A stretch of 64,000 bases of DNA from Hemicordylus capensis (lineage: Eukaryota > Chordata > Lepidosauria > Squamata > Cordylidae). Of this stretch, positions 19,233 to 31,246 are shown piece after piece; positions within the stretch are counted from its first letter, which is position 1, and the number at the start of each line of letters is the position of its first letter. The DNA lies in assembly GCF_027244095.1 (NCBI RefSeq), contig NC_069662.1, forward strand, positions 55,700,001 to 55,764,000, read 5' to 3'. The notes under the pieces were generated by a model that worked only from the letters and a program-made list of their open reading frames with translations, was not told the origin of the DNA and did no database searches. The translations under genes were made by a program, and so were the position numbers.

Positions 19233-22200
19233 CTGTACAAAAGGACAACACATACCCTTAAGATGCAGGGCAGAAAAATAGGAGCATCCCACACCCGCTC
19301 TGTGCAGTGACTGGACTGTTGCATTGTGGGAGCTGATCCAGAATTGCCTGTTTAACCCACACTGTGTTATGTCGCACAATGCCAGGTGGGGTGTGTTTGT
19401 ACTCACAAAAAACTGCTTCTTGCTCTTGGGGTAGCCTTCTAGGATTGCATCAAGGAGCTCTGTTGCCTGTTGTAACAAGAGTCAACACACATTAGCCACC
19501 TTCATCCAAGATTTTTAAAAAAAGCAACACACACTATATTGGCCCCAGGGTGGCTGTAAACTAAGATTACAGAGAAAAAGTTACCAGTCAAAAATAGGTT
19601 GACTAGCCTGACTGGATCAGGAGGATAGGCTGTGTTTACAAATTGTGGCTAGTGAGAATGGTGGCAATAAGCTTCTACCCATTTCTCAGCCTCTGGAATT
19701 ATGACTTCCTAGGAATAATCAATGAGGCGGAACAGAATGAAAAACTCCACTTCTGGATTAGATTAGCCAAGCCTTGACATCCAATTATTTGTCCACTTCA
19801 GGTGTCACATGGAACAGTTTAATCCTGGTTCCACACAATGTTCTTGAGCCTGAGGGCTTGTGCTCTCCCCACTCCTGTTCACACATACCTATCGTGTTCT
19901 CTGCAGCTGCATCCGAGGACATCTGAGTGGGTTATCCTCTCCATATGGCTCAAGGCAGGACTATGCAAATTAAACAGCCTGGGGAGGATAAGCTTGCCCA
20001 GTTCTTTTAGTCCTGCACTAGCTCATGGCAGAACTTTTACTTTCTCTCTAATCATTCTCCATTTACTACATCTAATACTATATTTGCTCCTAATCCAGTA
20101 TATTCCAATCTTTTATCCCAGCTTTTCCCCGTTTTTAAAAAAAATTCTTGTTCCATTTTCCCCCTCCTCCAACATTTCCTCTGCTTCTTACCTTCCTCCC
20201 TTGCATGTGAATGGGAGGGGCAAGCATGCAAGTTTGAGGCCTAGGAATGTTGCAAAGAACCAGGATTAAACCATGGTTCTGTGCTATGTCTGAATTTGTC
20301 CAGTGCATATCTCGAAATGTCATCTCCAAGCCTCGTGTCCAACTTGAGAATTAAGATTCCAGGACATTCTCCTTTTAAAAAAAAAAACTTGCACCTGCAA
20401 ACATCAACCTGTTGCTTTGTTCAGCAGACACTAAACTAGGTAGCATAAACTAACTCAAAATACAAAGCGAGAAGCCAAACAGGCTGTGTCAGGCACAATG
20501 CTTGCAGCTAAGTGAATCAAAATGAGGGAGGAGAAACAGTAAGTGAGTTTGTATGTGTGGACAAAAACGCTCGAGAGGAAAAGATGGGACATGAAGAACA
20601 GACACAGGTAAGGATCAATAGAGGGCATATTCCCAGGCACAGTTAACATAACGAGCTGAAATAATTAGGAGATTGTTTTAAAAACACAGATGTGAAGATT
20701 CTAACTGCAAACAGAGAGATATGTCTCTCCTTTTAACACCAAAGCCCAGAAGTAATAATAAAATGCTCCTAGAAATACAGGCCCAACAGGCAACTTGGAT
20801 ATAACACCACACACAGTCATCAGCCATATGGGAATGAACTGCTCCCAAAATATTTTGGCATGGCTTCTGCACCAGGGAATCCAGATTTCTATGCTTAAAA
20901 CTCTTTTAATCTGCAACTGAATTAATTGTGCATACAAAGCTAATCTGCACTTGTACACTGTAAACCACTGGCAAGCCCATTTTGTTTAACGTGTACAGAG
21001 TCTAGCACATTATGCATTGCACAGTGTGTAGTTCAGTGGCTTCAGCGTTAATATTTTTGGTTCACATCTGGACCAAACAATCTCTATCACTCCTGGGACA
21101 ATGCACTCTATCCATGTGCACACAAATGTTGCCTTACCATTCTCTTCCGGCGACGCCATTCCCTGCAATACAGCTTCTTTTCATTGTACACCTGCAAGCA
21201 GCAACAGTAAGCAGTTCTTACACTCTCAGACCCCAGAAGAATGGCTGGCAATGCAGCCAGCCATGATGCAGGAACCAGGAGCACAGTAAGATATCATGCA
21301 CTTACAGAAGGGACTGTTCACAGGTAAGGGCATCCTATGAAAGAAATTGCTTGTGTGCAATCTTAAGCAGGTCCCACAGCTAAAAGGCTTCTGAGCACAT
21401 ATGGTTATTTTCAACCAAGTGCCTGTTGAAGCAGGCAACTTCTATCAACTCCAAAATACATTTATTCCCATTTTGATGATGTTAACTCCAATTAGAGTAA
21501 GGCAGACATTGAATACTCTTGGTACAGACTGGCTTGGAGGATGTTGTCCTGATCCCGGATACCAGTGTGGTGTAGTGGCTAGAGTGCCGGACTAGGACCG
21601 GGGAGACCCGAGTTCAAATCCCCATTCAGCCATGATACTAGCTGGGTGACTCTGGGCCAGTCACTCTCTCTCAGCCTAACCTACTTCACAGGGTTGTTGT
21701 TGTGAGGAGAAACCTAAGTATGTAGTACTCTGAGCTCCTTGGAGGAAGAGCGGGATATAAAATGTAATTTTTTAAAAAAAAATCCCATTAAGACTTATGA
21801 GAAGAATAATGTGTGTTATGGCATCTCAAGCATCACCCATCTTCTGGTACTTGAGATTAGCTTGGAGACATTCAGCACCGTTAGGACCCCTATGCCCGGC
21901 CAACAGAGACCAGCAGGGCACCCAGAAGGGGCAAACTGTACCTGTCTGGACCCATGCCACTCCCTGCAGCCAGACCCTCCCTTGGCAGCTCAGTTACCTT
22001 TTCTTTCTCCTCAGGGGTCACATGATTGGCAGCAGATTTAATTCGCTCCAGTTTCTCTGTGTAATTGGCACAATCTTTTTTTAACTCTTCAATCTCCTTA
22101 ACCATCTCTGGGGTTGTCAAAGAGCCCTTCAGGTCTTTCAGTTCTGGAATGGAATTGCTAGTTACAACAGCGGAGACAGCACTGGTCACAGTGGGAAGGG

Positions 22201-25200
22201 CCACAGGCACTGAGCACTACCGTTCAGAAACTAACAGTCCACAAAGGTTCCAACCGTTTATGTGCTATTTCTACACAGGACTATTTCTACACAAGGCTAG
22301 CTGAGCAGACTAACATAAACCTGCCTGAACACACCTGACTCCATATGTCGGCAGTTCTGTTGGAGGGTTTGTACTTTGCAGGACAGTTCTGAAATCTCAT
22401 TGTCCAGGACTTTGAGTTCTGAATCACCCACACTGCCAAAGCGATCCTGGATAACAGAAGGCATGGGAAATGGCCATCAATTAAAATACACCCCCCAAAA
22501 AAGATATGAAGTACAATTGCTACTGCCATATTGCAAACTCTACCCTTCTAGTTTTTCAGATGGAATGCAGCAAGTCACAACTCTTCACAAACAGTTAACA
22601 TTAACTTACAGCAGTGTTATTCATTGTAAAGCCCAGTGGCCACTGGCAGCCCTCATCAACCCTAAGTAGGGATGTGCACAAACTGGTTCGGCCACACCAA
22701 ACTGGTTCAAAGGTGGCGCTGGCTTGAAGGTTCAACACCGGGGGTTTGTGTGTCTGCCTCTTTAAGGGTGAGGGAGGGTGCACTTTCTCTTCCCACCGCT
22801 TTTCCCATGTCGGCACTCTGTTTTTAGCAAAATACATGTGGTGGCAGCGTACCTCCCTGCAGCCCCTTCCCCCGTTCTTGGCCAGAAGTGGCCGGAATTA
22901 TCGCCTGCGTGAGCTTCCGTCACACGTGTGACAGGCAAACGTGCAGGCGATACTTCTGGCCAAGAACGGGGGAAGAGGCAGTAGGGAGGTATGCTGCCAC
23001 CCCATGGATTTCGCTAAAAACGGGGCGCCGGCGGGGTGACAGTGGCGAGAGGGATAAGTACACCCTCCCCCACCCTTAAAGAGGTACCCCCGCCAGCATC
23101 GAATTGCACCTCCGCGGTTCCATGCACATCACTAACCCTAAGTGTGGATCCTTGACTGTTTGTTAGGCCTGTGTGAAGCTTCAGCCAAAGCTGAATACTC
23201 TGCACAATCCACCTGGCACAATGTGGAGATGACCATTCTCACTGTGCAGTGCTGCGCTTTGCTCAGTGCCGGGAGATCCTTTAAGGGAAATGGAGCCCTC
23301 TTGAGCCCCTGTATCATCTTGGAAGGCATCGTACAGCCCTTCCCAGTGCTTTCCTCCTAGAACTAAGAGAGGGCTCTGTTTGTTTTTTAAAGGAGACAGT
23401 CCCAGCTCTGAGAAAAGCATAGTTCTGTGCAGAGGCTAGCACTGTAGGGAAATGGCTTTCACACTGAAGTTTTTTCAACAAAGCGGCCCCCACGTGAAAA
23501 ATAATGAAATCACAGATTTACAGAGAAATAGAGAGATTTAGAAATCCATTATCTCCTTTACTACTACTACAAATATTTATATACTGCTTTTCAACAAAAG
23601 TTATCAAAAGTTCTTTAGAAAAACTCTACACATAGTTTACTTGTCAAGTCTGCTTCTGGTACTTTTTTTTAATTAATAAAAAGCATGGTGGTTTTAGTAC
23701 AGAAACTCTTTGCTTTGTAACATTAAGAAACGCTTGACTATATTGCTAAACTACACATTTCATATGTAGCAGTTTATTTCCCCCTTGCTAATAAAAAATC
23801 ATTCCAATCAAATAATTTGGATTTACTAAATAGTTGTGTTAGAAATATGTTACAGGTAGTTCGCACCAGTAGCTAAACTAAATATTTGCTTCTTACATAA
23901 ATCAGAAGGCATTTCCCTTACCTGGTCTGGAAAATAGATTTTTTGCTTCCCATAAACCTTCTCTTTGATCTTCCCTTGCTGAGCCAACTGCTCTAGAGCC
24001 TTCACTACAGCCTAGAAAAACAAAAGAAGAATCAGACTGAGACAGTAACATTGGTAGACTTACCGTGAAGGGTACTTGCTCCTCCGTGTATGAGGGTATC
24101 CTTTAGAATGGGTTGTGGTATCCAGCTGCTCCCACTGACAGGACTGAATGTCAATCAAATGAGTCCCATGATGCCCCGGGAGGAGGCACCTCCCAGTTCC
24201 ACGACTGTCTGGTGGACAATGGAGAGAGCTTCCAGAGAATATGGAAAAAAGAGTAACTTTTAGGAGACAAAACGACAGTTAGAAGAAAGAGACAGTTGTT
24301 CCCCTACGTGGTCAACTGAGATCCGAACACACCAGGGAAGAACCTCACCCATAAAGCACGGGTGGGCCAGATACCCTGGTACACTGAGGAGAAAGTACCC
24401 TTCACAGTATGTCTACCAATGTCCATTTCTCCCTCAGTGTAGGAAGGTATTCTTTAAAACAGGACATACCAGAATGGTAAGATGTTAAAGGGGGGGGGCA
24501 GGGGGAGTTTATGTCTGAACCACCAGTTGTAAAACAGTACAGTGGTATACATGAAGCGTGTAGTGCTTGACAAAAGGAGTGATAAGAGGACCACACTGCT
24601 ACTCTACATATTTGAGACAGAGAGGTGTTCATTGCAAAAGCTGCAGAGGTAGAAGCGCTCCTAATTGAATGGGCAGTAATCCTCCCCAGAGAATGAAGCG
24701 ACAGTGATTCATAAGCCAAGGTAATGCAGGCTCTGATCCAATGGGAAAGCATGGCTGTGGAGATCTTTGTGCCAATAATGGCAAGAAGAAAAGAGATAAA
24801 AAGGGAGTCTGATCAACGATATTCCTTGATGTGTTCAATATAGATTTTTAAAGCTCTTCTGACATCCAGTTTGTGCCAGATTTTTTCTCTTGAGAGTGCT
24901 TTGGAGAAGGATAGAAAGAAGACAGGATAATGTCCTGGTTGCTATGGAATGCGGTATTAATTTTAGGGTAGAAAGTAGGATCCACCTTCAGCACTATGAA
25001 GTCAGGATGAAATAAGCAGAGGTGCTTTTGGACTGACAGCACACTTAACTCAGAAATTCTTCTAGCCATGTTATGGCTATTAAGAAGAAAACCTTGTAGG
25101 AGGGAGCATCTTAAGAGGAACTGATTTGAGAGGTTCAAAAGGATACTTGTAAGCATATATAATACCTTATTTAGATTCCAAGAGGGGAATCTATGCACTG

Positions 25201-28200
25201 TGGATGGAGATATTTTTGCTGCCCTGCACAGAAACCTCTATGTGCGAATGTAACGCTTACAGAGACCTGGATGAGGAGCGGAGAATACTAGGGGCATTAG
25301 ATTATAATCCCTTTTCCAGACCCGCTGGCAAAAATTCCAAGATTTGGGGAATATTAGCTTGTAAAGTGTTGATACTACGGCATTTGCACCAGCGAATTAA
25401 AATTGCCCAGGTGGTCTGGTAGATTTTTGTCATGGAATGCCATCTGGAGGCTAGAATGGGGTCTTGAATGGTCAAAGAGTAGCCTTTTGCTGCTAGAATG
25501 TGCTGCTCAATTTCCAAACATGAAGTTGAAGCTATGAAGGGTCTGGATGCCAGAGAAGTTCCTGCATGAGAAGGTCTGGATGATTTGGAAGAGGACATAG
25601 AGGGCCTACTATTAGAACTACTAGGTCTGAAAACCACACTCTTCGGGGCCAGAATGGGGTTATTAGAATAGGATCTGTTTTCTGACAGAAATTTTGGATA
25701 ACCCTCAGTGTCAGAGCAAAGTGAGGGAATGTGTACCTGAATGACCCTGAGGCCATGGAGATGTTAGCACATCCGTTGCTCTGCTAGATGATACAGGAAT
25801 CTGGAGTAAAACCTGGGTGTCTGAGCATTGTTTGGTGAGGCAAATAGGCCCAAAATTGGAAGCCCAAAGAGGTGAACAATTTCTTTTAAGATGCTGGTGT
25901 GAAGTTTCCATTCTCCCTGGTTGAGGTGGTGGCAACTCAGCCAATCCGTCACGGCATTGTGTACTCCGCTCAGAAGTTCTGCCTTGACAGAAAGTAGGTG
26001 TGATTCTGGCCATGCTAGAATGAGGTCTGTTTCCTTCATCAGAGATAGGGACCGTGTCCCACCTTGCCTTTTGTTGTGTGCCTTGGTAGCAGTGTTGCCT
26101 GTGAGTATCAAATGTGCTGTCCGTTAATTAGTGGGTGGAAGCAGAGGCAGCTGAGCTGCACACAGTTCTAACCAGTTTATGCTGTGGGCAACCTCTGCAG
26201 GAGTCCATAGACCTTGAACCACTGTGACCTGTAATGGGCTCTCCGACCCTTGTTGCTTCCTTCTGTGGTGATTAGAACTCAGTGTGGTTTCTTGAGGCGA
26301 AGGTCCCGAGAGAGAGCTGAAGACGTCCACATAAGAGAAAGTTGTAGGGAAGGGGGAACTGGGATCTGCATAATTGACCTTGCCATGATCTAATCCTGAT
26401 ATGGTAAGAGCATCCACTGTAAAGGTCTGGACAGAGGACAGAGTCCAGGCAGGAGATCATCAACCCCAGCAGTTGAGCCAAGGCCATCAGATCCGCCAAG
26501 GGACGAGAGAGAACCATTTGTACCTGAGCCCGGATTTGGGAACTGTGATCTAGAAGAAGTGACAGGAGCTCCCGGGAGGTGTCTATGTTGACTCTCAGGT
26601 GAATTAAGCTCTAGGATGGCATGATGGAGATTTTGGCAAGATTCACCAGGAACCCATGGTCATCCAGGAATAGTGTTCTGAATGTCTTTCTGCAACCTGT
26701 AAAGAGAGTGAAACCTGATTAAATGCAGATATACGTGAAGACTGAGTATGTACATGTGCGCCACCAGGACCTTTGTAAAAACCCTGGGGGCCGAGGACAG
26801 ACTGAACAGCAGGGCCCAGTACTGGTAGTGCTCCTGTGCATAGATGAATCAAAGAAAACAATGATGGACTGGTAGAACTGGTATATGGAGATATGCCTCT
26901 TTGAGGTCTACAGATGTCAGATAGTCTCCTGGATGTATTGCCTCCATTATGGTGTGTACTGTTTCCATCCTGAACTTGCATTTGTGAATGAACTTGTTCA
27001 GGTGCTTTAGGTCCAGCACCACCCTCCAAGACCTGTCCTTTTGGGGAACAAAAATAAAATAGATGCCCTGACATCTTTCTGTTGAGGGTACTAGTTCTAT
27101 TGCTCTGATTTGAATCAGATGCTGAATGGCTAGATTCACATAGAGATGCTTGGAAGGATTCTTGGAGAGTGGTGTTCAGTGTTCTCTCTAATTTTTTTCA
27201 TCTGTGTGTAGAATGAGTTTTGTTCTGGATGGCAGTATCAAGGCAGTGTGTGCGCACAGGTATTCAGAGTGGGACCTTCCTGATTCAACCTGAGTGGGAT
27301 TGAACATTAACCGAGTGGACATCAAAAAATGTGTGAGTGCACGCATGTTTGCACACCTTAGAGGGAACGCTGGTGGTGTTGGGTGAAAATGGTCTGGATG
27401 GAAAAACAGAAAATCTAGGGAATAACCCTCTCTGATGGTAGAAAGAACCCACTGGTCTTGAGTGATGTTCTGCCATGTGTGAAGAAAAGCTTGAAGTCTC
27501 CCTCCCACCGGTGGAAGCGGGTAGTCATTGTTGGTTCTGATTCTTGTTGGGTCTGGTGAATTGGGAATTGTTGTATGGTTGCCCTGGTTGGAGGATCTGA
27601 ATTGATGCCTGTTCCTGTTGAGTTCCATGATGCTTGCCAGGAGGCCCTATTAGGTCTGTTGTTTCTGGGACGTGTAGGAAAAGTCCTGCTCGAACGAAAA
27701 AAGTTATTAGAGTGGTAAGGCTTTCTGTTGTCTTTTTTAGTGGAGTGCATGGCATTCTTTTTGTCCGTGGTCTCTGTGAGGACCAGGTCAAGAGATTCCC
27801 CAAAAGATTTAGCACCCTTGAATGCAGAGTGTGCCATATTAAGCTTGGATCTCATATCTGCATCCAATTTTTTTAACCATAAACTTCTGTGTACCACAAC
27901 ATCTAAAGCTAGGGTCCAAGCTAAAAATTGTAGGGGAGTCCAAGTTAGCATTAGCCATGAAAACTGCTGCCTTGGCCAATTTATTAATGCCTTGTCTTAT
28001 CTTGGTTTGCCTTTGAGGCAATTCCTTTCATATCTCCTTGGCCTACAGTATGGAGGCTCTGGCAAAAATGGAGGTGGCTGCAAAAGCCTTAATAGCCAGA
28101 GCAGAAGCCTCATGTGATTTACATAGAAAGAAATTGTTCTTTTTATTTTTAGGTGACTTGAGGTATTCCTCACCATCTTTTGTTACTACTGCACCTGAAA

Positions 28201-31200
28201 CCAGGGAGACTAGGGCATCAACAGGAGAAATGGCCAGTTTATTTATAATATCGGAAGGCAGATTGTAAAAACGCTTAAGCAGAGACCCTTGACTCTTGCA
28301 GGATGTCATGGCATCCCATTCCCTCTGTTAAACCTCTTGGAAAAGTTCAGGAAAAGGGATAATTGGCTTAGTTTGAGAGCTGGAAGGAAAAATCTCTTGG
28401 GCCATTGACCCAGAGGTAGCAAAGGAATTGGCATTAACTGACTTTTCCCGTTGAGTGAGAGAGCACCTCTTAGGAGTTTTTTTGGGCCTAGTTAGCAATG
28501 GGACCCGCTGGTTGTGCAGCTGAAAATATTTGACCTTGCAGTGGGACTGGTGGACCCACTACATTTCTCCTTGAAAGTTCCACTGCCACAATGTCCCTGA
28601 ACCATGTGGAGAGGTCCATGGGAAGCTGTTTCCCATGTAGGGAACTGGTGAACAGTCCTGAGGAATAGTGGAGGGACCCCATGGCACGGGAGACTGTAAA
28701 GGATGGGCACCATTACTCACGATCTCATAGTAGGGCAGGAGACTGTCCTAGTCATTCACTCCTGTTGATTCCTTGTCCACAGGAAGATCACCCTCATTGG
28801 ATTGTCCCTCTTCCTCTCCCAGAGAATCAGCTCCAATTTCTCCATCTGGCCCTGGGTCCAAGTTGTTCTCAGGTGCAGGGGAGGGTCAGGGAGTAAAAGC
28901 ACCTGGTCTGGCGACATCTTCCTCATGGCCGCGAGCACTAAGGGCCTGTGGTTGGGCTGACCCAGTGAAGTCTGCCCCTCGTCTCAGCTGTGGGCTGGTG
29001 TTTCTGCCCATAGGGTTGGAACCACACTCTAATGGCTGGACCTGCATGATTGAGGGTGGAGTCCTGGTTCACAGGTTTGCTAGGGACGTGCCTTCATTTT
29101 CTGAGGTGCTCCACTATTGCAGTGGGGCGGGAGCACTTGCTAGTATGGTCCCTACCTCTTTCCTGCCCCTGGATGGGAATCACTGGATCATCAGACAATG
29201 AGGCAGCCTGGTTGGAATGTGGTTGCTCCACTGGGTGGTCGACAAGAAGGAGAAATGCCCAAGGAGGTTGAAAAGGATACAGAGCAGATACAGAGCAGAC
29301 ACAAGGATGGGGGTGGGGTACAGGTGAAAATAGATCAAGAATGAAGAAAATGGAGGAGCTCTTCAGTTCCAGTCCTGTCTTCAGGCGCAAGACAGGACCG
29401 GAACTAGGAGGTGCCTATTCCCAGGTCACCATGGGACTCCTTTGATTCACATTCAGTCCTGTCTGTGGGAGCAGCTGGATAGCACAACCCATTCTAAAGG
29501 ATATCCTCCTATACTGAGAGAGAAACATTAATATTCCTGAGAGATCTGTAAAATGAAGGAGACAGACAGCATTTGTATACAAAAAGTATTTTTGTCAACA
29601 AGAAGATCTTTGTGTACCAAAAGAGGCTTATGGGTTCTAAAGACCATCACAATACAACCCTTGACAATAGACTTAGCGCTATCCACCAATAAGCAGTGGG
29701 GAGAACTGCAGAGTCCGGTATCTGGCAGCATCATGTGAGTTTTGCTACAGCTCTGCTTGACCAGGAGCAACTCCTCACTGCATCACATGGTCAAAAGCTG
29801 CTGCTGAAAACAGACATGGTGAAGATGAATTTAAAATGTCTGGGGAAAAATTGTATATTCCAGCCAGCCAGTTGCTTCGGAGATGCTTCATGCCACCAAG
29901 CATCCAGCATGGTGAGGAACATACAGTATTTGCTGCTGCTTTTTTTTTTTTTTAAACATATGAATCTTTCTTCATTACTGGCACTCTAGAATCCCATCTA
30001 CTCAGGAATCCCATCCCATCCCAACCCATCCCTTTGTGTACCCTACAACACTGACAATCTTTTAAATCAGAATTGTGTTGAACTAGGAATGTCCCGTAGT
30101 ACCTTAAGTGGCACAGCAGGGAAATGCTTGACTACCAAGCAGAAGGTTGCCGGTTCGAATCCCTGCTGCTACTATATCGGGCAACAGCGATATAGGAAGA
30201 TGCTGAAAGGCATCACCTCATACTGCGTGGGAGGAGGCAAAGGTAAACCCCTCCTGTATTCTAACAAAGAAAACCACAGGGCTCTGTGGGTGCCAGGAGT
30301 CAAAATCGACTTGAGAGCACACTTTACCTTTAGGAATGTCCCAGATATTCCAGGATATTTTAAAAATAGATAGATCACATATGAAAAGTAGAGTGCATTG
30401 CTGTTTTAACTTTTGGGGTCTTTGGGATCACTGTACCCCTTTTCATTATGAAATATAAGAGTCCCCACACATTTGCCTCTCACCGTCTTGCCCAGGCCAT
30501 GCTCTCGTTGCAAGTTGCCAAAGGCGTCCTGTGCACTGTGGGGCCGGTTCTGTTCTTGAAGATAACGTAGCAGGATGGCAGCTGCCCCTTCTCCAGCTCC
30601 TCAGAAAGAAGTGTATCAGAAAAAGGCAATTAAGATGGGATGGTAAGCAATCACATCCTGGTTGCAGAAAATAGGGGACTCTATTGTGGACAATAGCCAG
30701 TGTGGAGAAAACTGGCTATTGTTGCGAAAGGCAGAGAAAAAGAGGTTCTTGGTATACAAGAGAGATTATACATGCGGCGGAACAGTGTTGGGGAACAAAT
30801 GGGCAGCACTGGGCTTTAAGCAGAAAGGCCTGAAGCTTAAATCCTTAGTTAGCCAATTACTCACTCTAAGGCCTGGCCAGGGCGACATAACCACTTACAG
30901 TCTCGATGCTCTTCTACATTACAGCTATTGGGACTGTGCAGATTTGGCAAGCATATACAAGAAACACATACATGCACAGACACACACCCCGTGGCACACA
31001 ATCCAGGCTTTTTCCTAATTAATTGTCTTAGATTCCTCTTATAAACCTCAAGGTTTTTATTTGTATATATCAGCATACTCTTCAATACTAATTGACAGAA
31101 AGTGATTTTCGATGGTGTGAAGGAGACCCGCCGTAAGCAAGTGTCGCCTAGCAACGGGAAAGCGGCGGCGGTCCAGTCCCATGGCCTAAGGGCACGTTCC

Positions 31201-31246
31201 CTGCCTTACCCGCAGCCCCCTCCCGGATTTTTCCTCCTGCGCTCAT
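19176..31246 (-). CDS. PSMC3IP: PSMC3IP (HOP2) gene span, 8 coding exons
   Basis: HOP2 forms a nuclear heterodimer with MND1 that stimulates DMC1/RAD51 strand invasion in meiosis. It has also been reported as a nuclear-receptor coactivator. The 8 exons join in frame to 223 residues (human 217). Parts in order: variable head MSAGGKIREGAAG; winged-helix DNA-binding domain (ILLRYLQEQNRPHSAQDAFG to KVYGKQKIYFPDQ, residues ~20-80); coiled coil (DSELKVLDNEISELS, VQTLQQNCRHME, LTTPEMVKEIEELKKDCANY); conserved C-terminal helices (VTPEEKEK, EWRRRKRM, AILEGYPKSKKQFFEEVGIE). Every junction is GT-AG with matching phase. Intron 2 (24012-30483) is enlarged by a DIRS-like fossil. Transcription converges on MLX. 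Confidence 0.96.
19407..19466 (-). CDS. PSMC3IP: PSMC3IP coding exon 7
   Basis: ATELLDAILEGYPKSKKQFF, 20 codons, acceptor CAG, donor GTGAGT. Confidence 0.96.
19467..19789. other. PSMC3IP intron 6, 3' part
   Basis: No exon or identified element. Confidence 0.4.
19790..20310. mobile_element. Fold-back non-autonomous DNA element (MITE-like)
   Basis: The arm at about 19790-19880 (tgtcacatggaacagtttaa, tcctggttccaca) is the imperfect inverse of that at about 20200-20300 (aaccaggattaaaccatggt, tctgtgctatgtctg). The exact ends and target duplication are not resolved. The motif set resembles the repeat at 90-535. Confidence 0.5.
20311..21137. other. PSMC3IP intron 6, 5' part
   Basis: No exon or repeat I can name. 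Confidence 0.4.
21138..21191 (-). CDS. PSMC3IP: PSMC3IP coding exon 6
   Basis: VYNEKKLYCREWRRRKRM, 18 codons, acceptor CAG, donor GTAAGG. Human VYRERQKYCKEWRKRKRM. Confidence 0.95.
21192..21560. other. PSMC3IP intron 5, 3' part
   Basis: No exon or clear repeat. Confidence 0.4.
21561..21780 (+). mobile_element. MIR/CORE-like tRNA-derived SINE
   Basis: Same family as 6560-6789 and close to it in sequence: 'accagtgtggtgtagtggct', 'gagttcaaatccccattcag', 'gggtgactctgggccagtca', ending 'gagcgggatataaaatgtaa' and an A/T tail. Confidence 0.82.
21998..22143 (-). CDS. PSMC3IP: PSMC3IP coding exon 5 (coiled coil)
   Basis: LKDLKGSLTTPEMVKEIEEL then KKDCANYTEKLERIKSAANH and VTPEEKEK. Phase 1 entry, donor GTAACT. 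Confidence 0.96.
22335..22446 (-). CDS. PSMC3IP: PSMC3IP coding exon 4
   Basis: DRFGSVGDSELKVLDNEISE then LSCKVQTLQQNCRHMES. Acceptor CAG, donor GTGTGT, phase 1. Confidence 0.95.
22667..23134. mobile_element. Non-autonomous hAT-like element, TAGGGATGTGCAC family
   Basis: 468 bp with exact 8-bp duplication ACCCTAAG (22659-22666 and 23135-23142). The ends are TAGGGATGTGCACAAACTGG and the inverse of 'ccatgcacatcacta'. The interior folds back on itself: 'cccgttcttggccagaagtg' opposes 'cttctggccaagaacggggg'; 'cctctttaagggtgagggag' opposes 'ctcccccacccttaaagagg'. Confidence 0.88.
23143..23921. other. PSMC3IP intron 3, 3' part
   Basis: No exon was found. A short L2-like tail on the minus strand (aatatttatatactgctttt, about 23568-23600) is the only repeat recognised. 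Confidence 0.4.
23922..24011 (-). CDS. PSMC3IP: PSMC3IP coding exon 3 (winged helix)
   Basis: AVVKALEQLAQQGKIKEKVY then GKQKIYFPDQ, 30 codons, acceptor TAG, donor GTAAGG. Confidence 0.96.
24073..29523 (-). mobile_element. DIRS-like (tyrosine-recombinase) retroelement fossil, broken, with nested hAT insertion
   Basis: Treated as a fossil. On the minus strand the parts occur in DIRS order: a gag-like region (about 28310-27415), reverse transcriptase/RNase H (about 27140-26120, with a typical VVLDLKHLNKF block) and a tyrosine-recombinase region (about 25640-24420). The ends are inverted repeats (the 'cctttagaatgggttgtg' block near 24111 and its complement near 29485-29505). A second partial copy of the left end lies at about 24385-24460, as expected for the internal complementary region of DIRS elements. 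The coding parts are open only in pieces, so it is broken in several places. It lies antisense to MLX and in the sense of PSMC3IP, inside PSMC3IP intron 2. Confidence 0.85.
27177..27372. mobile_element. 196-bp non-autonomous hAT element (CAGTGTTCCCTCTAA ends) nested in the DIRS fossil
   Basis: Exact 8-bp target duplication GTGGTGTT at 27169-27176 and 27373-27380. Ends CAGTGTTCTCTCTAA and the inverse TTAGAGGGAACGCTG. A relative sits at 37121-37306. It must be younger than the DIRS copy it interrupts. Confidence 0.9.
29524..30095. other. PSMC3IP intron 2, unassigned part
   Basis: No exon; a T-run near 29940 and a small 'atcccatc' repeat near 29991-30030. Confidence 0.35.
30096..30335 (+). mobile_element. 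Sauria-type SINE
   Basis: 'ttgccggttcgaatccctgc' (box B), 'gatataggaagatgctgaaa', 'ccacagggctctgtgggtgc' and the ending 'gagcacactttacctttagg'. Same family as 13809-14095. Confidence 0.88.
30484..30599 (-). CDS. PSMC3IP: PSMC3IP coding exon 2 (winged helix start)
   Basis: AGEGAAAILLRYLQEQNRP then HSAQDAFGNLQREHGLGKT. Acceptor GAG, donor GTGAGA; phase 1 in, 0 out. Confidence 0.95.
30600..31209. other. PSMC3IP intron 1
   Basis: No exon or recognised element. The open frame 30662-31018 on the plus strand has no family resemblance. Confidence 0.4.
31210..31246 (-). CDS. PSMC3IP: PSMC3IP coding exon 1
   Basis: MSAGGKIREGAA plus one base. The donor is GTAAGG and phase 1 fits exon 2. Human starts MSKGRAEAAAG. 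The start ATG is 31246-31244 with context AGAATGA. Confidence 0.88.

Noticed and set aside
30662-31018. 118-codon plus-strand frame in PSMC3IP intron 1
   Set aside because: No recognisable domain and antisense to the gene; chance frame.
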